64,000 bases of DNA from Gymnodinialimonas phycosphaerae (GCF_019195455.1 NZ_JAIMBW010000001.1:4243849-4307848); one strand, 5' to 3'. Shown: positions 35,352 through 44,782, counted from the stretch's first letter. Made by a program: numbers and translations. The notes: a model not told the origin generated them from the sequence alone.

Positions 35352-35788
35352 GCGCCTGGACACCGAAGCTGGTCGAGGCTCGCCTTTCGGAGGCTGCCTT
35401 TGTCCTAAAGCGTCTGCCCGAGCCGCGGCTTTCGGGGTATTTCAGCACCTGGCCGGAAGTGGTGCAGAGCTTTGCCGACAAGGTGGGCCAAGAGCCAAAG
35501 CCCATGCGGGTGCTCCCGTCGCCCGCCGCCATCAGCCGGATGGAGGAGACGCTGACCTGGACTGCGGGGCTGGAGCCCATCGATGGCCAGATCGTCTGGC
35601 TGCGCGCCTATGGCTATCGCTGGCGGGAGGTGTGCCGGGCTGTGGGTCTGCAGCGGTCGTCGGCGCATCACCACTGGGTCTTTGGCCTCTGCTTTATTGC
35701 CCACAAACTGAACCGCCGGCACGTCAGCCAGCACCTCTCAATGCAGCAGGTGATTGACCTCGCGCGTGCCGATGATCCGGCGCTCTGA
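35348..35788 (+). CDS. DUF6362-like phage protein with HTH
   Basis: A 146-residue protein. LKRLPEPRLSGYFSTWPEVV, PSPAAISRMEETLTW and the C-terminal WREVCRAVGLQRSSAHHHWVFGLCFIAHKLN match the DUF6362 pattern. The latter segment reads as a sigma-region-4-like helix-turn-helix. It is probably a DNA-binding regulator of late phage transcription, since it ends the early operon just before a long regulatory gap. Confidence 0.62.
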   Translation: MSAWTPKLVEARLSEAAFVLKRLPEPRLSGYFSTWPEVVQSFADKVGQEPKPMRVLPSPAAISRMEETLTWTAGLEPIDGQIVWLRAYGYRWREVCRAVGLQRSSAHHHWVFGLCFIAHKLNRRHVSQHLSMQQVIDLARADDPAL

Positions 35789-36211
35789 AAAAAAATCGCA
35801 TCGATGAAAAAAGTTCCAGACACTTTCGCCGTCTCGTCGGTATGTGGGTGGTAAGTCGAGAGGTGCGCGCGTGAGGGTGGGTGGTTTGTAACAGGGCAAA
35901 TGGTGACCGGTTTTCCGAAAAAACAGTCTCTGTTCAAAATGTTGCACCACATAACCCATTGAAATTGAACGGGTCCCTCCTGTTTGTAACTGTATTCGGG
36001 GGGGCGAGGCCCGAGGGTTTCCCAGTGACACCCCTGAAAATACCCGTTTCGTTTCGGTTTTCGCCGATCCCCAACAAAACAAAGGCCTGACGGTCTGACC
36101 CAACCCGCCTGAACCGAAACGGGGGTCAGACCCCATTTCGCTTTGGGCGCCAGACCCGTTTCGCTTTGCGAACCTCGGGTTCGCGCATCAAGCATCCTCA
36201 AGGACATCACC
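35789..36211. other. Non-coding regulatory stretch with repeats before the methyltransferase gene
   Basis: About 420 bases without a convincing gene. It holds three related repeats: CCCGTTTCGTTTCGG (36043-36057), GACCCCATTTCGCTTTG (36129-36145) and GACCCGTTTCGCTTTG (36153-36168). A hairpin GGGGTC-A-GACCCC flanked by GAAA/TTTC lies at 36116-36139. The frame on the minus strand crossing it (35668-36246) looks spurious. Candidate roles are a promoter/operator region or a binding site for the downstream ParB-like methyltransferase. Confidence 0.5.
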
Positions 36212-37444
36212 ATGGACGTCGTCGACCTGCCGCTGGAGCAGATCATTCCCTATGCGCGCAACCCGCGGCGCAACGGGCAGGCCATCGCCACGGTCGCGGC
36301 CTCGATCCAGGAGTTCGGCTGGCGCCAGCCTATCGTTGTCGACGAGGCGATGGTTGTGCTGGCCGGGCACACGCGGCTGGAAGCGGCGCGCAAGCTCGGC
36401 TTCAAGACCGCGCCGGTGCATGTCGCCAAGGGGCTGACGGTCAGCCAGGCGCGGGCCTTCCGGATCATGGATAACCGTTCCAGCGAGAACGCTGAATGGG
36501 ACAAAGACCTTCTGAACCTCGAACTGGCCGACTTGCTCGAGGCGGATTTTGACCTCGGGCTGACGGGCTTCACAGACGACGAATTGAATGCGCTGATGTC
36601 GAGCCTCGATGCGGGCACCGGCCCGCAGGAGGGTGAGGACGATGTGCCGGAAACCCCCGAGGATCCGATCAGCCGCCCGGGCGATCTCTGGATCCTCGGC
36701 AACCACCGGCTGCTTTGCGGCGACAGCACGGTTGCCACGGATGTCGAGAGAGTGCTGAACGGCGTAAAGCCGCTATTGCTTGTCAGCGATCCACCGTACG
36801 GTGTGGAATACGATCCCAGCTGGCGCAACCAGGCGGGGGCGGCGAAGACCAAGCGCACTGGCAAGGTGCTGAATGACGACCGCGCTGACTGGCGCGAGGC
36901 CTGGGCCCTATTTCCCGGCGATGTCGCCTATGTCTGGCACGGCGCGCTGCACGCGGCGACCGTGGCCGAAAGCCTCGAGGTCGCGGGCTTCACCATCCGC
37001 TCCCAGATCATCTGGGCCAAGGACAGACTGGTTCTGAGCCGGGGCGATTATCACTGGCAGCACGAGCCCGCTTGGTACGCTGTCAAAAAGACGGGCAAAG
37101 GTCACTGGGCGGGCGACCGCAAGCAGACAACGCTCTGGCAGATTGCCAACAAGGATCAGGACGAAAAGACCGTCCACGGGACGCAGAAGCCGGTGGAATG
37201 CATGCGGCGGCCGATCCTGAACAACTCGAGCCCGGGTCAGGCGGTCTATGAGCCCTTCATGGGGTCCGGTACCACGCTGATCGCAGCCGAGACCACGAGC
37301 CGCGTCTGTCTCGGTATCGAGCTGAACCCGGCCTACGTCGATGTGGCCGTCCAGCGCTGGCAGAGGTTCACAGGGAAACAGGCGGTCCTTGAGGGAGGCC
37401 AGCAGACCTTCGATGCCCTGAAAGCTGAGCGTGAGGCCACATGA
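36212..37444 (+). CDS. ParB-domain DNA adenine/cytosine-N4 methyltransferase
   Basis: A 410-residue fusion. Residues 1-95 are a ParB/Srx-type domain (LPLEQIIPYARNPRRNGQAI, GWRQPIVVDEAMVVLAGHTRLEAA). The C-terminal part is an N4/N6-methyltransferase with the catalytic DPPY at 193-196 and, later, the AdoMet-binding FMGSGTTLIAAE, which is beta-class order. It is common in alphaproteobacterial phages as an orphan methylase that can protect phage DNA from host restriction. Start at ATG 36212, with AAGGA about eight bases upstream; the longer frame is not family-like. Confidence 0.9.
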   Translation: MDVVDLPLEQIIPYARNPRRNGQAIATVAASIQEFGWRQPIVVDEAMVVLAGHTRLEAARKLGFKTAPVHVAKGLTVSQARAFRIMDNRSSENAEWDKDLLNLELADLLEADFDLGLTGFTDDELNALMSSLDAGTGPQEGEDDVPETPEDPISRPGDLWILGNHRLLCGDSTVATDVERVLNGVKPLLLVSDPPYGVEYDPSWRNQAGAAKTKRTGKVLNDDRADWREAWALFPGDVAYVWHGALHAATVAESLEVAGFTIRSQIIWAKDRLVLSRGDYHWQHEPAWYAVKKTGKGHWAGDRKQTTLWQIANKDQDEKTVHGTQKPVECMRRPILNNSSPGQAVYEPFMGSGTTLIAAETTSRVCLGIELNPAYVDVAVQRWQRFTGKQAVLEGGQQTFDALKAEREAT

Positions 37445-37668
37445 AACAGTCGCGCCTCATGTCACTGATTGAAGCGATCACCAACGTGATCGTCGGTTAC
37501 GGCGTGGCGGTCGTGACGCAGATCCTGATCTTCCCGATATTTGGGCTGCAAACGACACTCGGACAAAACCTCGCGATGGGCGGGATCTTCACGATCGTCA
37601 GCCTGTTTCGATCGTTCGCTCTGAGGCGGCTCTTCGAGTCCATCCGCGTTGCGCGGCAGCGCAGTTAG
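37441..37668 (+). CDS. Small membrane protein, DUF7220-like
   Basis: A 75-residue protein with two hydrophobic helices (TNVIVGYGVAVVTQILIFPIFG and MGGIFTIVSLFRSFALR) and a basic C-terminus. This matches a small phage membrane family that I recall as DUF7220. The start overlaps the methyltransferase stop (ATGA). Its role is unknown; superinfection exclusion or holin-like function are possibilities only. Confidence 0.65.
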   Translation: MKQSRLMSLIEAITNVIVGYGVAVVTQILIFPIFGLQTTLGQNLAMGGIFTIVSLFRSFALRRLFESIRVARQRS

Positions 37669-37883
37669 ATCAGGCCGAGGCCTTTCAAGCAGCTGGCGGT
37701 GTCCATCAGCTGATGCGTCGGCACCTCGACCGTGATCGTGAAGCTGTCGGCGAAGGTTTTGCCGTAAACGCCGCCATCGTCCATCAATGCCATCTCGATC
37801 TCTTCAAGGACGACGGTGATGCGGCTGCGATCAAAGTGCTCGGGCAGGTTCCGGATGGGAAGCCGAATGCTGGTGGTTTCCAT
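37665..37883 (-). CDS. Small hypothetical phage protein
   Basis: A 72-residue protein beginning METTSIRLPIRNLPEHFDRSR, with a GGAG eight bases upstream of the ATG. The frame can open at a GTG three codons earlier, which lacks a usable ribosome-binding site. No family recognised. It converges on the membrane-protein gene and forms a short leftward pair with the gene at 37889-38101. Confidence 0.55.
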   Translation of the reverse strand: METTSIRLPIRNLPEHFDRSRITVVLEEIEMALMDDGGVYGKTFADSFTITVEVPTHQLMDTASCLKGLGLI

Positions 37884-37888
37884 GGGGG

Positions 37889-38101
37889 TCACTCCGCGTG
37901 CTCGCCTTCCTTGAAGGCGCTGTCGGTGATGCGCTTCAGGAGCTCAGCGTAATAGTCGAGGTTGCCGACATGGCCCCAATGGACCTCATCGGGATGGGTA
38001 TCGAAATGATCTTCGCTCAGCGACTGTAGCCGCGCGAGCATCGCGTCGATCGCGGCCTTCTTTGCGATGAACGCGTCTTTGGCTGTGGGGTGGTGGCTCA
38101 T
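37889..38101 (-). CDS. Small helical hypothetical protein
   Basis: A 70-residue protein beginning MSHHPTAKDAFIAKKAAIDAML, mostly helical, with WGHVGNLDYYAELLKRITD. It is divergent from the terminase small-subunit gene across a 115-base gap that must hold promoters for both. No family recognised. Confidence 0.55.
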   Translation of the reverse strand: MSHHPTAKDAFIAKKAAIDAMLARLQSLSEDHFDTHPDEVHWGHVGNLDYYAELLKRITDSAFKEGEHAE

Positions 38102-38216
38102 CTCGATGCGTCCTGAATTGCGTTATTTGCTGTCTTTAGCTTCGCTCTGGTGGGCGCACTTATCCAGTGAATTCGACGCAATTTCATACGGTTAATTTCA
38201 CTCTCGGGGTCTGCGA

Positions 38217-38831
38217 ATGTCATCCGCCACACAACCCATCGGCGTGATCGCGCGGCTGCTCGACCTTTCGGAACGACGGGTCCAACAACTGAGCCGCGAG
38301 GGCGTCATCCCGAAGGCCGAACGCGGCCAGTATGATCTGATTGGATCGGTCCGCGGCTATGTCCGTTATCTGCGCGATCAGGCGGTAAAGGCTCAGGCGG
38401 GCGCGCCAGACTATGCTGCCGAACGCGCGCGCTTCATCCGGGCGCGGGCCGACCTCGCCGAGATGGAGGCCGAGGAAAAGCGCCGCTCGCTGATCGCGGC
38501 CGAACAGATCGAGGCGGCTTGGATTGCAGTCCTTGCGCTTTTACGCACCCGCCTGCTGGCGCTTCCGGACCGGCTGGCCCCACAGGCTTTTGAACAATCA
38601 ACCGTCGGAGACACCCGGAACCTGATCCGCGCCGCCATCCGCGAGGTGCTCGATGATCTCGCGCAGCCAGACATTGAACTTGAAGCCGACATTGACCTCG
38701 CGGAGTGCGCTCACTCTGCAGGGGGCACTGATCCTGAAGCGGACGGTGGCGAAGGCGCTGGCCGTTCTGAGGCCGCCGCCGGACCTGACGATCAGCGATT
38801 GGGCCGATCAGAACCGACGGCTGAGCTCTGA
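38217..38831 (+). CDS. Phage terminase small subunit
   Basis: A 204-residue protein. The N-terminal winged helix-turn-helix IGVIARLLDLSERRVQQLSREGVIPKAERGQYD resembles Nu1-type packaging initiators. A helical oligomerisation region (ERARFIRARADLAEMEAEEKRRSLIAAEQIEAAW) follows. It recognises the packaging site on phage DNA and recruits the large subunit encoded next. The last 60 codons overlap the annotated start of the large-subunit gene by 179 bases in another frame, so one of the two boundaries may be misjudged. Confidence 0.82.
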   Translation: MSSATQPIGVIARLLDLSERRVQQLSREGVIPKAERGQYDLIGSVRGYVRYLRDQAVKAQAGAPDYAAERARFIRARADLAEMEAEEKRRSLIAAEQIEAAWIAVLALLRTRLLALPDRLAPQAFEQSTVGDTRNLIRAAIREVLDDLAQPDIELEADIDLAECAHSAGGTDPEADGGEGAGRSEAAAGPDDQRLGRSEPTAEL

Positions 38832-40644
38832 AGCCAGCGCCGAGCCGGGCCAGTGGCGCACGAGCCGCGCCGAATACCAGCGCGGGATCATGGAGGCGGT
38901 CTCGGATGCCGCCACCGAAACCGTCGTTATTATGTCCAGTTCACAGGTGGGCAAGACCGAAGTGGTGAATAACTGCGTCGGCTACCATATCGATCAGGAC
39001 CCGGCGCCGATCATGGTGGTGATGCCGACCGAGCGTGATGCTGAAACCTGGTCAAAAGACCGCTTCTCGCCGATGGCGCGAGATACGCCCTGCTTGCAGG
39101 ACAAGATTGCCAACCCGAAGTCACGGGACGGGAACAACAAGATCCTGCATAAGCGGTTTCCGGGCGGGCATTTGACCATTGTGGGTGCCAACGCACCCTC
39201 GGGGCTGGCGAGCCGCCCGATCAGGCTCCTTTTGTGCGATGAGGTCGACCGCTATCCGTTCAGTGCAGGCGCTGAAGGCGACCCGGTCAACCTCGCGAAA
39301 AAGCGGACGGTGACGTTCTGGAACCGCAAGATCGTGCTGGTCTCGACGCCGACGAATAAGGGCGCTAGCCGGATCGAGGCGGCGTTTGAGGAAAGCGACC
39401 AGCGCCGGTTTTGGGTGCCGTGCCCCGAATGTGGGCATGAACAAATTCTGACCTGGGGGCAGGTGAAATGGGACAAAGACGGGAATGGTGGCCATCGTCC
39501 CGAAACCGCACGCTACCACTGCGCCGAATGTGATGCGCCCTGGAAGGATGAGACCCGCTGGGCGGCCATCTCAAAAGGCCGCTGGATTGCGGATGCGCCG
39601 TTCAACGGGACGGCCGGATTCCATCTGAACGAGATCTATTCGCCATGGGTGCGGCTCGAGGCGATGGCCAAGGCGTTTCTGTCGGCGCGCGCCGGTGGGG
39701 ACGAGACGATGAAGACCTTCATCAACACCTCGCTCGGCGAGACCTGGATGGAGAGCGGCGAGGCCCCGGATTGGCAGCGCCTGCAGGGTCTGAAGGAAGA
39801 TTGGAGTGCAGGCACGGTGCCGGCGGGCGGGTTGTTCTTGACTGCCGGGGTCGACGTCCAGAAGGACCGGATCGAGGTCGATGTCTGGGCATGGGGTAAG
39901 GGGCTGCAAAGCTGGCTCATCGACCACATCGTTATCGATGGCGGGCCCGGCGAGCAGGCGTGCTGGCAAAAACTGACTGACCTTCTGGGACGGACTTGGG
40001 CTCACGCAAGCGGCACGCCGATGACAATCGCGCGGCTCGCGATCGACACGGGCTATGAAACGGCGGCCGTCTACGCCTGGGCGCGGCAGGTGGGCTTTGG
40101 CCAGGTCGCGCCGATCAAAGGCCTTGAGGGGTTCAATCGGGCAAGCCCTGTGATGGGGCCGACGTTTGTCGATGCGACGATCGCGGGCAAGCGCCTGCGC
40201 CGCGGAGCGCGGCTTTGGACAATAGCCACATCGACATTTAAGGCCGAGACCTATCGCTTCTTGCGGCTTGATCCGCCGGAAGTCACCAGCACGGCGGATG
40301 GGGAGCGGTTTCCTACCGGCTTTCTCCACCTGCCGGGCTGGGTCGATGCCGAATGGCTGAAGCAGCTGACGGCGGAGCAGCTGGTGACGGTCAAGAACAA
40401 GCGCGGCTTCGCGAAACTCGAATGGCAAAAGCTGAGGGAACGCAACGAGGCACTCGACTGCCGGGTTTATGCTCGCGCGGCCGCTTGGATCCTCGGAGCT
40501 GATCGCTGGTCAGACGCGCGGTGGGAAGAACTCGCGGCGCAGTTTGTGGTCGCTGATGCCAAGGGCACCACCTCTGCCGGGAGCCCTCAACTGGCCCGCA
40601 AGGCACAGGTGCGCCGCGTTGCGCGGTCAACATACATGGGATGA
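38653..40644 (+). CDS. Phage terminase large subunit (GpA family)
   Basis: A 663-residue GpA-type terminase. Typical features are LTISDWADQNRRLSSEASAEPGQWRTS, the Walker A-like SSSQVGKTE, Walker B LLLCDEVDRYP, a zinc-finger-like CPECGHEQ ... CAEC, and the C-terminal nuclease region with TAGVDVQKDRIEV. It translocates DNA into the capsid with ATP and cuts it. The ATG at 38653 lies deep inside the small-subunit gene; a GTG at 38746 would shorten the overlap and may be the true start. Confidence 0.92.
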   Translation: MISRSQTLNLKPTLTSRSALTLQGALILKRTVAKALAVLRPPPDLTISDWADQNRRLSSEASAEPGQWRTSRAEYQRGIMEAVSDAATETVVIMSSSQVGKTEVVNNCVGYHIDQDPAPIMVVMPTERDAETWSKDRFSPMARDTPCLQDKIANPKSRDGNNKILHKRFPGGHLTIVGANAPSGLASRPIRLLLCDEVDRYPFSAGAEGDPVNLAKKRTVTFWNRKIVLVSTPTNKGASRIEAAFEESDQRRFWVPCPECGHEQILTWGQVKWDKDGNGGHRPETARYHCAECDAPWKDETRWAAISKGRWIADAPFNGTAGFHLNEIYSPWVRLEAMAKAFLSARAGGDETMKTFINTSLGETWMESGEAPDWQRLQGLKEDWSAGTVPAGGLFLTAGVDVQKDRIEVDVWAWGKGLQSWLIDHIVIDGGPGEQACWQKLTDLLGRTWAHASGTPMTIARLAIDTGYETAAVYAWARQVGFGQVAPIKGLEGFNRASPVMGPTFVDATIAGKRLRRGARLWTIATSTFKAETYRFLRLDPPEVTSTADGERFPTGFLHLPGWVDAEWLKQLTAEQLVTVKNKRGFAKLEWQKLRERNEALDCRVYARAAAWILGADRWSDARWEELAAQFVVADAKGTTSAGSPQLARKAQVRRVARSTYMG

Positions 40645-40868
40645 ATTTGGGCATGGCGGATTTGGCGACACTGAAACTCCGCCGTGACAGTCTGACAGCA
40701 CAACGCGCGTCGGGCGTGGCGCGCGTCAGCTATGACGGCAAGACGGTGGACTATCGTTCCGTCGCGGAAATCGATCGTGCCATCGAGGCGCTTGACCGCG
40801 AGATTGCAGCGGCCGAGGGGCGGCGGATCGTGCGGCAGGTCCGCGTGACGACCGCCAAGGGGCTCTGA
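40641..40868 (+). CDS. gpW-like head-tail joining protein
   Basis: A 75-residue protein with LATLKLRRDSLTAQRASGVARVSYDGKTVDYRS and IDRAIEALDREIAAAEG, the compact alpha-beta layout of lambda gpW. It caps the portal so that the tail can attach. An ATG four codons later (40653) is also plausible. It overlaps the terminase stop by four bases. Confidence 0.8.
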   Translation: MNLGMADLATLKLRRDSLTAQRASGVARVSYDGKTVDYRSVAEIDRAIEALDREIAAAEGRRIVRQVRVTTAKGL

Positions 40869-40873
40869 CAGCC

Positions 40874-42379
40874 ATGGGGATGTTTGACCTGTTCCGCCGT
40901 CGGGCCACCGGCGGTCCTGAAGCCATGCGCGCGCGGCTTGAGGGGGCGATGGCCAAGCGCCGCTTGCGCGGCTGGAACCCGCCGCTCGAGAATATCAACG
41001 CGTTGGTCGCCTCTGGCGGACCCAGACTGCTGGCACGATCACGCGAGCTGGTGGTGACCAACGGCTATGCCGCCAATGCCTGTGAAGCCTTCGCGGCAAA
41101 CCTTGTGGGCGACGGCATCAAGCCGTCCTCGCTGATCACGGATGCCGCGCTACGCGACCAGGTGCAAAAGCTCTGGCTCGCTTGGACGGATGAGGCGGAT
41201 GCAGATGGTCTGACCGATTTCTACGGTCTGCAGGCCATGGTCGCGCGGGAGATGTTTGTCGCCGGCGAATGCTTTGTGCGCTTGCGCCCACGCCGGGCAG
41301 AAGACGGGCTGCTTGTGCCGCTGCAATTGCAGCTTCTGCAATCCGAGATGCTGCCGTTTGAGAAAACCGAGACGGACCCGAACGGGAACCGCATCCGCTG
41401 TGGGATCGAGTTCGACCTGATCGGGCGGCGAGTGGCCTATCATTTCCGCCGCCGCCATCCGGGGGACAGTACGGATCAGCGCATTGCCGTTCCCGACACG
41501 GTTCGTGTGCCGGCCGAGGAAGTCTTGCACATCTACCGGCCGATTGATGCGGGTCAGATCCGGGGCTTGCCACATGTGGCGCCTGCGATGGTGCGGTTGT
41601 TCCTCTTGGACCAATACGACGACGCCGAACTTGATCGCAAAAAGACCGCCGCGATGTTCGCAGGCTTCATCACCAAGACGACCCCGGAAGACCCGATGAT
41701 GGGCGAAGGCGAGGCCGATCTCGACGGAGCGGCGATCGCCAGCCTGGAACCCGGCACCATGCAAGTGCTGTTGCCGGGCGAGGATGTGAAGTTCTCGAGC
41801 CCGGCCGATGTCGGCGGCGGCTATGAGGCGTTCCAATACCGCACGCTTCTGGCGGTCTCAGCCTCGCTGGGGCTGCCCTATCATCTGGTCACCGGCGATG
41901 TTCGGCAGGCGAATTATTCGAGCTTGCGGGCAGAACTGGTCGAGTTCCGTCGCCGCATCGGTCAGTTGCAGCACGGGGTCATCGCCCATCAGCTATGCCG
42001 CCCGATCTGGCGGCGCTGGCTGGAAACGGCCGTGCTCTCAGGCGCCTTGGATGCAGATCCGGTTGTCGCGCGACCCGTCCAATGGATCCCGCCACGGTGG
42101 GATTGGGTCGATCCGCTCAAAGACATCCAAGCGCAAGTGCTGGCGATGGAAGCGGGGCTCACCTCGCGGCGCAAGGTGGTCGAGGCTACGGGCTATGACA
42201 TCGAAGAGGTCGATCGCGAGAATGCCTCTGATGCCAAGCGCGCTGCCGACCTGGGCCTGAGCTATCGCGCCAGCCCCGGCGAAACGCAGGGCGCGCGCGC
42301 CACACCAACGGGCATCCCTGACCCGAACACCCCAAACGAGGACGGCAGCGGGTCGTCCACGACACCGCAGCAGGAGTAA
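40874..42379 (+). CDS. Phage portal protein (lambda family)
   Basis: A 501-residue portal protein. LLARSRELVVTNGYAANACEAFAANLVGDGIKP, the ADADGLTDFYGLQ region, HIYRPIDAGQIRGLPHVAPA and LPYHLVTGDVRQANYSSLRAELVEFRRRI are characteristic of lambda gpB-type portals. It forms the dodecameric ring through which DNA enters and leaves the head. Directly follows gpW and precedes the head protease gene. Confidence 0.92.
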   Translation: MGMFDLFRRRATGGPEAMRARLEGAMAKRRLRGWNPPLENINALVASGGPRLLARSRELVVTNGYAANACEAFAANLVGDGIKPSSLITDAALRDQVQKLWLAWTDEADADGLTDFYGLQAMVAREMFVAGECFVRLRPRRAEDGLLVPLQLQLLQSEMLPFEKTETDPNGNRIRCGIEFDLIGRRVAYHFRRRHPGDSTDQRIAVPDTVRVPAEEVLHIYRPIDAGQIRGLPHVAPAMVRLFLLDQYDDAELDRKKTAAMFAGFITKTTPEDPMMGEGEADLDGAAIASLEPGTMQVLLPGEDVKFSSPADVGGGYEAFQYRTLLAVSASLGLPYHLVTGDVRQANYSSLRAELVEFRRRIGQLQHGVIAHQLCRPIWRRWLETAVLSGALDADPVVARPVQWIPPRWDWVDPLKDIQAQVLAMEAGLTSRRKVVEATGYDIEEVDRENASDAKRAADLGLSYRASPGETQGARATPTGIPDPNTPNEDGSGSSTTPQQE

Positions 42380-42383
42380 ACTC

Positions 42384-43364
42384 ATGAAATCCTGGTATAC
42401 GATCCGTGCCCGTGCCTCGGGCACTGAAGTGCTGATCTATGACGAAATCGGCGCCTACGGCGTCACGGCGAAAGGCTTTCTGGCTGAACTGGGCGCGCTG
42501 CCCGATGATGCCGCGATTGATCTGCGCCTCAACAGCCCCGGCGGCTCAGTCTTTGACGCGGTCGCCATTTACAACGCGTTGAAGCGCCATGCGGGCGAGA
42601 TCACCGTCTGGATCGATGGGATCGCGGCCTCGGCGGCAAGCTACATCGGCATGGCGGGTGATACCATCATCATGCCGGAAAACGCTTTCCTGATGATCCA
42701 CGACCCCTCGGGGTTGGTCATGGGCACGGCCGAGGACATGCGCGCCACGGCTGAGGCGCTCGACAAGGTCAAAGGCAGCCTGATCCAAGGCTATGCCGCG
42801 AAATCAGGCAAACCTGACGAAGAGATTGCCGCCCTGATGGCAGCCGAGACTTGGCTCGATGCCAAGGATGCACTGGATCTCGGCTTTATCGACCGAATTG
42901 CCGAGCCTGTGAAACTTGCTGCGTCCTCCGATGTGGCGCGCTTCCGCAACGCACCGCCGGAAGTGGTCGAGGCAGCAAGCGAGGGAGGCGAGCCTGCAGC
43001 CCCTGAGCCCCAGTTCGAGGGTGTTGCAGAGGCCAACACCCTACCTGACCCCGAACATCCGGCTGCGGAGGCGCCAACCATGGCCGCATATGAGACCACT
43101 ACTGCCGACACCGCGACGGTGCGTGCAGAGGCCATCGCCCATGCGCGTGCCGTGATCGATCTTTGCCGCCTCGCGGGTCAACCGCAGATGGCGGGCTGGT
43201 TCCTCGAAGAAGACGTGGGTCTCGATGAGGTCCGCAACCGCCTTCTCGCGGCAAAGGCCGACGTCACCCCCGACATCACCGCTGCACACGCCCAGCCCGG
43301 GCGTGCGGCCGCCACCCAATCCTGGGGCGATGTGATCGCCCGCACCTTCAAGACGAAAGGCTAA
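42384..43364 (+). CDS. ClpP-like head maturation protease
   Basis: A 326-residue protein. The N-terminal 190 residues are a ClpP/S49-type protease, with LNSPGGSVFDAVAIYN, the nucleophile Ser83 in GIAASAASYIGM and His106 in MIHDPSG. The acidic, Pro/Ala-rich C-terminal part (about 200-326) looks like a scaffold that is cleaved off during head assembly. It lies in the standard position between portal and decoration protein genes. Confidence 0.9.
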   Translation: MKSWYTIRARASGTEVLIYDEIGAYGVTAKGFLAELGALPDDAAIDLRLNSPGGSVFDAVAIYNALKRHAGEITVWIDGIAASAASYIGMAGDTIIMPENAFLMIHDPSGLVMGTAEDMRATAEALDKVKGSLIQGYAAKSGKPDEEIAALMAAETWLDAKDALDLGFIDRIAEPVKLAASSDVARFRNAPPEVVEAASEGGEPAAPEPQFEGVAEANTLPDPEHPAAEAPTMAAYETTTADTATVRAEAIAHARAVIDLCRLAGQPQMAGWFLEEDVGLDEVRNRLLAAKADVTPDITAAHAQPGRAAATQSWGDVIARTFKTKG

Positions 43365-43370
43365 CGCATC

Positions 43371-43742
43371 ATGACCACGCTCACTGAAGGCAAACACGCG
43401 GGCGGCTTCCTCGTCTGGGAAGTGCTCCGCGACTACACCCGAGAACCCGTCACCATCGCTTCCGGTGCCGGAAAGCTCGAGCCCGGCACCGTGCTCGGCA
43501 AGATTACCACCGGCGGGAAATACACCGGGCTCGCACCGGCCGCGACGAACGGCAGCCAAAATGCTGCTGGCATTCTCTGGGCTGGCGTCGATGCCTCAGC
43601 AGCTGATGCACCCGGCGTTGTCGTGCTGCGCGGGCCCACGCTTGTGAACCAGCATGAACTCGTCTGGCCTGATGGCGCGACCGAGGCCCAGATCACCGCC
43701 GCCACCACGGCTTTGGCCGCGCTTGGCATCATCCTGCGCTGA
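43371..43742 (+). CDS. Head decoration protein D
   Basis: A 123-residue protein with the gpD-like pattern GKHAGGFLVWEVLRDYTREPVTI and AGILWAGVDASAADAPGVVVLRGP. Decoration trimers stabilise the expanded capsid at local three-fold sites. Seven bases separate it from the protease gene and 26 from the capsid gene. Confidence 0.85.
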   Translation: MTTLTEGKHAGGFLVWEVLRDYTREPVTIASGAGKLEPGTVLGKITTGGKYTGLAPAATNGSQNAAGILWAGVDASAADAPGVVVLRGPTLVNQHELVWPDGATEAQITAATTALAALGIILR

Positions 43743-43768
43743 GCCCTCTGACATAAGGATTCCCACAC

Positions 43769-44782
43769 ATGGCAACCATGGACATCTTCGAGGGCGACGC
43801 CTTCAGCATCATCGAGCTCACCCGGGCTCTGGAAAATATCCCCTTCAAACCGGCCATCCTGTCGGGTGCGGGCCTCTTCGGCTCGCGCGGCGTGCGCCAG
43901 CGCACCGTGATGATCGAAAGCCGCGATGGCACACTGTCGCTGATCCCGTTCTCGGAGCGGGGTTCGGCCTATGAACAGCAGGTACCCGAACGCCGCGACA
44001 TGCGCGCCTTCGTATGTCGCCAGTTCAAGAAACAGGACGTGCTCTGGGCCGCCGAGATCCAAGGCATCCGCGAATTCAGATCGGAAACGGCGGTGCAGCA
44101 GGTACAAACTGAGGTGGCGCGCAAGATGGCTCGGCTGCGCAATGACGCAGAGGCCACCTTCGAGTTCCACCTCTTCAACGGCATTCAGGGCGTGGTGAAG
44201 GACCCGAAGGATGGGGCAACGGTCATCAACTACTACACCGAGTTCGGCATCACCCCGGCGGCTGAAGTGGATTTTGATCTCGACAACGCAAGCCCCGCCT
44301 CGGGCGCGCTCAGAAAGCGCTGCCAGTCGCTGATCGAAAGCGTCGAGGATAGTCTTGGTGGCTTGGCCGCAGGTCAGGTGCAGCTGCGCGCAGAATGCGG
44401 CTCGGCTTTCTTTGCCGATCTCGTGGCCCACAAGGAGGTGCGTGAAACCTATCTCAACACGGCTGCCGCAGCCGATTTGCGCGGCCGCGTCGGCGAAGAG
44501 GTCAGCTTTGGCGGCATCACCTTCCGCCGCTACCGCGGTGGCCTCGGCTTCGGCGTGCCGACGGACAAGGCGTATTTTTACCCTGAAGGGGTCGAGGGGC
44601 TCTTCGAGATTTACTACGCCCCGGCCGATACGTTCGAGACGGTGAACACGCTTGGCCTGCCGCTCTATGCCCGCATGATCCCAGACCGCGACCGAGACGA
44701 ATGGGTGCGTCTCGAGATCGAAAGCAACCCGCTGCCGATCTGTACGCGCCCGCAAGTTCTGCGCTCGGCCAAGCGGACCTGA
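43769..44782 (+). CDS. Major capsid protein E
   Basis: A 337-residue lambda gpE-type capsid protein. DIFEGDAFSIIELTRALENIPFKP, the QRTVMIESRDGTLSLIP region, FEFHLFNGIQGVVKDPKDGAT and the C-terminal RMIPDRDRDEWVRLEIESNPLPICTRPQVL are family hallmarks. It builds the icosahedral shell on an HK97-type fold. Strong coding bias and position next to gpD support high expression. Confidence 0.93.
   Translation: MATMDIFEGDAFSIIELTRALENIPFKPAILSGAGLFGSRGVRQRTVMIESRDGTLSLIPFSERGSAYEQQVPERRDMRAFVCRQFKKQDVLWAAEIQGIREFRSETAVQQVQTEVARKMARLRNDAEATFEFHLFNGIQGVVKDPKDGATVINYYTEFGITPAAEVDFDLDNASPASGALRKRCQSLIESVEDSLGGLAAGQVQLRAECGSAFFADLVAHKEVRETYLNTAAAADLRGRVGEEVSFGGITFRRYRGGLGFGVPTDKAYFYPEGVEGLFEIYYAPADTFETVNTLGLPLYARMIPDRDRDEWVRLEIESNPLPICTRPQVLRSAKRT

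Noticed and set aside
35668..36246. 192-codon minus-strand frame across the 36-kb gap
   Set aside because: It runs through the end of a real plus-strand gene and repeat-rich DNA and does not look like a protein; likely chance.
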